The notes below the pieces were generated by a model. It searched no databases, was not told where the DNA came from, and saw only the letters and a list, made by a program, of their open reading frames with translations. A stretch of 8,299 nt of DNA. Source: Limivicinus sp963617275 (GTDB lineage: Bacteria > Bacillota > Clostridia > Oscillospirales > Oscillospiraceae). Both the position numbers and the translations under genes were made by a program. The DNA lies in NCBI GenBank assembly GCA_963617275.1, contig CAVENX010000054.1, positions 1-8,299 of the forward strand, read 5' to 3'. Positions within the stretch are counted from its first letter, which is position 1, and each line of letters starts with the position of its first letter. Below, piece after piece: positions 4,485-8,299 of the stretch.

Positions 4485-5529
4485 AGCGGTATGTCTGCTG
4501 CTGTGCGCCGTCACGCTTGCCTCGCTCACCGGCTGCGGCGAGACAAGAAAGGTGCAGAGAGAGGTATACGCAATGGACACGGTTATGACGCTCATCGCCT
4601 ACGGAAAAAACGCCGAAAAAGGGCTGAACGCGGCGGAAAGCGTTATAAAATCCATGGATGCGATGCTCGATCCGGAGCTTGAGACGAGCACGGTGTACGC
4701 CATTAACCATGCTCAGGGCGGCAGCACCGTCGTGACCGGTCAGGTGGCGGATATGCTGTCAAAGGCATATGACATCTACCAGAAGACCAAAACGTATAAC
4801 TCAAGCGCGACCGGTATGCTCGATTTGACGCTTTATCCGCTTATCAAAAAGTGGGGCTTTGTTGACAGCAAATATTACACCCCGACAGACGCAGAGATAC
4901 AGGAGCAGCTTGCAAGGCGTTGCTTTGACCAGATGGTGCTGTCGAGTTTTCCGGCATCCGGTGCGTATTCCGTCACTATCCCGTCCTATGGTGAGCTGAG
5001 TTTTGCGTGCTGCGCAAAGGGCAGCGCGGCGCAGAACGCGATAGGCTCCATGCGTCAGGCGGGCGTGACGAGCGGCATAATTTCCCTCGGCGGCAACGTA
5101 CAGACGCTTGGACTGAAGCCCGACGGCACGAACTGGAATGTCGCTATCCAGGATCCCAATCATACGGAGAGCTATCTCGGCGTTATCAGTGTCGGCGAGA
5201 CTGCGGTCGTCACCAGCGGCACATACCAGCGCTTCTTTACCGATGCGGAAGGCAATACCTACCACCATCTTATAAGTCCGACTACCGGCTACCCCGCGAA
5301 CAACACACTGCTGTCCTGCACGGTAATATGCGACGACGGTACTACGGCGGACTGCCTTTCAACGGCCATGTTCGTAATGGGCGAGACAAACGCGCTTAAC
5401 TATTGGCGCGCAAACGGCGGCTTTGAAATGATACTTGTCACAAAGAGCAACGAGGTAATATGTACGATAGGGCTTATGGAGAAGTTCACCCTCTCCAACG
5501 ATACCTATACGCTCAAGTACAGGGAATGA
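4459..5529 (+). CDS. apbE: ApbE-family FAD:protein FMN transferase, lipoprotein
   Basis: 356 residues. A lipoprotein signal peptide ends in LTGC (Cys26), placing it on the outer face of the membrane, where ApbE attaches FMN from FAD to a Thr/Ser of target redox proteins (RnfG/NqrC or FMN-binding domain proteins). Family motifs visible: MDT (39-41), LDLTLYPLIKKWGF (121-134), AKG (186-188), SLGGN (209-213), WNVAIQDP (226-233), SGTYQRF (253-259), HHLISPTTGYP (269-279), TADCLSTAMFVMG (296-308). Asp298 and Thr302 match the metal-binding positions known in the family. Two departures stand out: the usual HIxDP is HLISP, and the usual AKGYAxD is AKGSAAQ. The gene starts inside the previous one; AAAGGA (4439-4444) is 14 nt away, so initiation probably relies on coupling. 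No flavinylation target is encoded in the window. Confidence 0.9.
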   Translation: MKHTKILSKAVCLLLCAVTLASLTGCGETRKVQREVYAMDTVMTLIAYGKNAEKGLNAAESVIKSMDAMLDPELETSTVYAINHAQGGSTVVTGQVADMLSKAYDIYQKTKTYNSSATGMLDLTLYPLIKKWGFVDSKYYTPTDAEIQEQLARRCFDQMVLSSFPASGAYSVTIPSYGELSFACCAKGSAAQNAIGSMRQAGVTSGIISLGGNVQTLGLKPDGTNWNVAIQDPNHTESYLGVISVGETAVVTSGTYQRFFTDAEGNTYHHLISPTTGYPANNTLLSCTVICDDGTTADCLSTAMFVMGETNALNYWRANGGFEMILVTKSNEVICTIGLMEKFTLSNDTYTLKYRE

Positions 5530-5530
5530 C

Positions 5531-7585
5531 ATGGCGGCGCTTGATACAGACGTAAGATATATAAAAGGAATAGGAGAGAAAAAGGCGCTGGCTTTCAATA
5601 AGCTTGGGGTTTTTTCTCTCTATGATCTTGTTTCGTATTTCCCGAGAAAATACGAAGACAGAAGCGTGTTTGTCCCTATCGCGGAGACGGCGTCTGATAT
5701 GCCGTGCTGCATAAAGGCGATAGTTGCGGACACGCCTAAGCTTGTGCGCATCCGGCGCGGCATGGAGCTTGTGAAGTTCCGCGCTGTGGACGACAGCGGC
5801 GCCGTCGATATAACTTATTTCAACCAGAATTATCTCAGGGATCAGTTTGTAAAGGGCGAGTGCTATTGTTTCTACGGCAGGGTCGAGGTGATGGGCGGAC
5901 GCCGCTCGATGGCCAATCCCGTACACGAGAGCGAAAACGCCGATAATGCCGTGACCGGGCGCATCATGCCCGTGTACCGGATGTGCGCGGGGCTGACGCA
6001 GAAGAACATTGTTGATTCCGTGCGTCAGGGGCTGCGGCTGTGCGGCGAGGCTTTGCCGGATGTGCTGCCGGACGCGGTGAGGGAAAAGTGCGGCCTTGTG
6101 CAGAGCCGCTTTGCCTATGAAAACATTCATTTTCCGACGGATTTTGTAACGCTGGAGCTTGCGCGGCGGCGCTTCATTTTTGAGGAGCTGTTTGTGCTTG
6201 CCTGCGCTCTCGACAAAATGCACAGCGAACGCGTGGTCGAGAGCGGGGTAAAGATATCCTGTGCGGACATCACGGAATTTTATGACGCACTCCCGTTTTC
6301 GCCCACGAACGCACAGCGCAGGGCGATCGGGCAGGCGCTTGCGGATATGTGCTCCGGCAGCGTGATGAACAGGCTTGTGCAGGGCGATGTCGGCAGCGGC
6401 AAAACGCTTGTCGCGGCGGCGCTTATATACGCCGTCTGCCGCAGCGGATATATGAGCGCTTTCATGGCGCCCACCGAGATTCTTGCCGAGCAGCACTATA
6501 ATAATCTCACCGGGCTGCTTTCGCCGATGGGCATACGCGTCGTGAAGCTTACCGGCGCGATGACCGCAAAGGAGAAGCGCGCCGCCAAGGAACTGATGAG
6601 CGGCGGCGGGTGCGGACTTGTCGTGGGTACGCATGCGCTTTTTTCCGGCGATACGGAGTATTCCGATTTAGCCCTTGTTGTTACTGATGAGCAGCACCGT
6701 TTCGGCGTACGTCAGCGCTCTGCGCTTATCGCAAAGGGCACAAAACCGCATGTTCTCGTAATGTCCGCAACGCCTATCCCGCGCACGCTTGCCCTGATGA
6801 TATACGGAGATCTCGATGTGTCGGTGATCGACGAGCTTCCGCCAGGCAGGCAGAAGGTCGATACCTTTGCCGTGGATGAGAGCTACCGTCAGAGGCTTAA
6901 CGGATTTATAAGAAAGCTGACCGGCGAGGGGCGGCAGGTATTTGTTGTCTGCCCGATGGTGGACGAAAACGAGGAGCTGCCCGTAAAGCTCAAATCCGCG
7001 ACAGAGCACGCGCAAGAGCTTGCGCGTACTTTTCCCGATCTGCGCATTGCCTGCGTCCACGGCAGAATGAAGCCGAAGGAAAAAGATGCAGTAATGAGAG
7101 ATTTTTCCGCAGGACTGACGAACATTCTGGTCGCAACGACCGTCATAGAAGTAGGAGTTGACGTTCCCAATGCCGCGCTCATCATAATCGAGAACGCCGA
7201 ACGTTTCGGTCTGAGCCAGCTTCACCAGCTGCGCGGACGCGTGGGGCGCGGAAAACATAAAAGCTACTGCGTCATGGTCTCCGACAATAGCAGCGCGGAC
7301 GTCAGGGCGCGTCTTGCGGTGATGAGCAAAACAAACGACGGCTTCAAAATTTCGGAGGAGGATCTGCGCCTACGCGGGCCGGGGGACTTTTTCGGTTCGC
7401 GGCAGCACGGGCTTCCCGAGATGCATGTTGCAGACCTTGGGGCGGATATGCGCGTGATGCAGCAGGCGCAGGACGAGGCAAAGCTGCTTCTGAAAGACGA
7501 TCCTAAGCTTGAGCGGGCGGAAAACGCGGCGCTCCGTGAGCGTGTGAATGTGCTGTTCCGTGCGGGCGCGGACAGCTTCAACTGA
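5531..7585 (+). CDS. recG: ATP-dependent DNA helicase RecG
   Basis: 684 residues, the normal full length. RecG remodels stalled replication forks and branch-migrates Holliday junctions and R-loops in the cytoplasm. The N-terminal wedge/OB region (about 1-150) begins with YIKGIGEKKALAFNKLG and includes FRAVDDSGAVDITYFNQ. The superfamily 2 helicase core follows: Walker A GDVGSGKT (285-292), motif Ia MAPTEILAEQHY, motif II DEQH (386-389) followed by RFG, motif III SATPIPRTLAL, motif IV region FVVCPMVDENEEL, motif V VATTVIEVGVDVPNA, and motif VI QLRGRVGR (566-573). The C-terminal TRG-like region LRLRGPGDFFGSRQHG couples ATP hydrolysis to translocation. Start ATG is 1 nt after the apbE stop with only a weak AGGGA before it, consistent with coupled translation. 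No damage is seen. Confidence 0.97.
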   Translation: MAALDTDVRYIKGIGEKKALAFNKLGVFSLYDLVSYFPRKYEDRSVFVPIAETASDMPCCIKAIVADTPKLVRIRRGMELVKFRAVDDSGAVDITYFNQNYLRDQFVKGECYCFYGRVEVMGGRRSMANPVHESENADNAVTGRIMPVYRMCAGLTQKNIVDSVRQGLRLCGEALPDVLPDAVREKCGLVQSRFAYENIHFPTDFVTLELARRRFIFEELFVLACALDKMHSERVVESGVKISCADITEFYDALPFSPTNAQRRAIGQALADMCSGSVMNRLVQGDVGSGKTLVAAALIYAVCRSGYMSAFMAPTEILAEQHYNNLTGLLSPMGIRVVKLTGAMTAKEKRAAKELMSGGGCGLVVGTHALFSGDTEYSDLALVVTDEQHRFGVRQRSALIAKGTKPHVLVMSATPIPRTLALMIYGDLDVSVIDELPPGRQKVDTFAVDESYRQRLNGFIRKLTGEGRQVFVVCPMVDENEELPVKLKSATEHAQELARTFPDLRIACVHGRMKPKEKDAVMRDFSAGLTNILVATTVIEVGVDVPNAALIIIENAERFGLSQLHQLRGRVGRGKHKSYCVMVSDNSSADVRARLAVMSKTNDGFKISEEDLRLRGPGDFFGSRQHGLPEMHVADLGADMRVMQQAQDEAKLLLKDDPKLERAENAALRERVNVLFRAGADSFN

Positions 7586-7629
7586 GTGTGGGAACGGAAA
7601 AGTTCATTAAGCATAAGGAGGACACAGTG

Positions 7630-8013
7630 ATGAAAGCACGGCTTATACTTTTGATTGCCGCAGTGATGCTTTTTACGGCGGGCTGCACCACAGACGAGAG
7701 CACGCCGGCAGTCAGAACCGGACAGGAGGAAGCGGAAATGATCAATAAGGGAGAGAATATGCGCAGACCGACGGACACAGTAGGCAGCGGCGCGATGGCT
7801 TTGGAGTATTCCAAGGATAAGCCGCTTTTTGCCCTTGTCGAAACACAGGATGAGGCGGAAAAGATAGCCGCGGATTACGGGATAGAGCTTGTTGATTTTG
7901 CATCGGGCGTAGCATCCTACTATACCGACAAGGATCCGGCGGAGCTTATCGAATGGGGCAGGGAACAGGGATTCCCACCGCTTGAAATAAACTATATGGC
8001 ATATACCAATTGA
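7630..8013 (+). CDS. Small lipoprotein with subtilisin-propeptide-like (Inhibitor I9-like) domain
   Basis: 127 residues from ATG 7630, chosen because AAGGAGGA (7615-7622) is 7 nt upstream; a GTG at 7588 would add 14 residues with no ribosome site. Residues 1-19 are a lipoprotein signal ending FTAGC (Cys19). A polar linker covers 20-60. The C-terminal part (65-127: PLFALVETQDEAEKIAADYG, VDFASGVASYYTD, DPAELIEWGREQG, INYMAYTN) has a strand-helix-strand-strand-helix-strand rhythm like subtilisin propeptides or I9 inhibitors. That resemblance is by pattern only. It could be a membrane-anchored protease inhibitor or folding helper, or something unrelated. It is last in the operon, 44 nt after recG, and is followed by a strong terminator. 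Confidence 0.75.
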   Translation: MKARLILLIAAVMLFTAGCTTDESTPAVRTGQEEAEMINKGENMRRPTDTVGSGAMALEYSKDKPLFALVETQDEAEKIAADYGIELVDFASGVASYYTDKDPAELIEWGREQGFPPLEINYMAYTN

Positions 8014-8019
8014 AAAACA

Positions 8020-8060
8020 AGGCGGAAGGCAGAGTTCGTTTCTGCCTTCCGCCTGCTTTT
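8020..8060 (+). terminator. Strong intrinsic terminator of the operon
   Basis: Perfect 14-bp arms at 8020-8033 and 8041-8054 (AGGCGGAAGGCAGA with its complement) enclose a 7-nt loop and are followed by GCTTTT. It begins 7 nt after the stop of the small lipoprotein gene. The A run at 8013-8018 suggests some activity leftward too. Confidence 0.9.
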
Positions 8061-8080
8061 GGCGCGGGAAAGGTCAGACT

Positions 8081-8120
8081 GCCGGGGACTTTGAAATAAT
8101 ACTAAAGCTCCCCGGCTTTT
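8081..8120 (+). terminator. Second terminator-like hairpin
   Basis: GCCGGGGA (8081-8088) pairs perfectly with TCCCCGGC (8109-8116), with CTTT/AAAG pairing inside, and TTTT follows. It backs up the preceding terminator and insulates the next promoter. Confidence 0.65.
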
Positions 8121-8163
8121 AGGTTTATCGGAAATAACTTGTTAACGAAAAATTAAAAATCTC

Positions 8164-8192
8164 TTGACGTGCTGTGTGAAGCATGATATCTT
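8164..8192 (+). promoter_or_regulatory. Promoter of the next gene
   Basis: TTGACG (8164-8169) matches the -35 consensus at 5 of 6 positions. A 17-nt spacer leads to TATCTT (8187-8192), with TG at 8184-8185 as extended -10. The start would be near 8199. A perfect 10-bp palindrome TTCTATAGAA (8191-8200) overlaps the -10 and start region, a possible operator. Confidence 0.65.
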
Positions 8193-8240
8193 CTATAGAA
8201 GCAAATTATATACATATACATATGTAATGTGGAGGATGAC

Positions 8241-8299
8241 ATGAGAAATTTCAGGAAATTTATTTCGCTGCTTCTTGTGTTTGTGCTTGTCCTGTCGCT
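8241..8299 (+). CDS. Start of an exported protein gene (partial)
   Basis: ATG 8241 with GGAGGA at 8231-8236. The 19 complete codons read MRNFRKFISLLLVFVLVLS: a basic N-terminus then a hydrophobic run, typical of a signal peptide or membrane anchor. The rest lies beyond the window, so no function can be assigned. Confidence 0.7.
   Translation, partial: MRNFRKFISLLLVFVLVLS

Noticed and set aside
5513..6634. 373-residue reverse-strand reading frame
   Set aside because: Antisense to recG, with His/Arg/Ala-rich composition typical of a shadow frame; recG itself has all motifs.

Overview
The window looks like chromosomal DNA of an anaerobic gut-type Clostridia (Bacillota, possibly Oscillospiraceae-like). 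The reasons are mid-range GC, strong AGGAGG-type ribosome sites, TGnTATAAT promoters with 17-nt spacers, many intrinsic terminators, lipoprotein signal peptides, and the gene content (tandem solute-binding sensor domains, an Fe-S aldo/keto reductase, ApbE, RecG). The genus assignment is inference only.

Left part (1-1525): a leftward gene encodes a secreted protein with one complete and one incomplete family 3 solute-binding domain. It is still open at the window edge, but its last codons overlap a near-perfect intrinsic terminator hairpin, so it may be disrupted there. A 319-bp intergenic region holds a likely leftward promoter, a strong rightward promoter, a short structured leader ending in a terminator-like hairpin, and a perfect 30-bp palindrome.

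Middle part (1526-3452): a rightward ketopantoate-reductase-family gene with substituted key residues is followed 3 bp after its stop by the most striking element of the window. This is a three-copy, 234-bp tandem array in which every unit is itself a dimer of two related half-units. Each half-unit carries CGTAATAYC, a core hairpin GCCCARCGGAGYGGG with two conserved bulges, a GGAAA(A)GGAA purine tract, and a second half-specific hairpin. Differences between copies and between half-units keep base pairing on the plus-strand RNA, including one G-C to A-U exchange. The array ends at a leftward tRNA-Arg(CCG) gene, whose terminator is the last hairpin of the array. The tRNA promoter and a rightward promoter for the next operon face each other and overlap in their transcripts.

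Right part (3453-8060): four rightward genes are packed as a probable operon: aldo/keto reductase with two Cys4 clusters, ApbE-like flavin transferase lipoprotein (overlapping by 26 nt), RecG helicase (1-nt gap), and a small lipoprotein with a domain resembling a subtilisin propeptide. A strong terminator closes it, followed by a second terminator-like hairpin, a new promoter, and the first 59 bases of another gene starting with a signal sequence.
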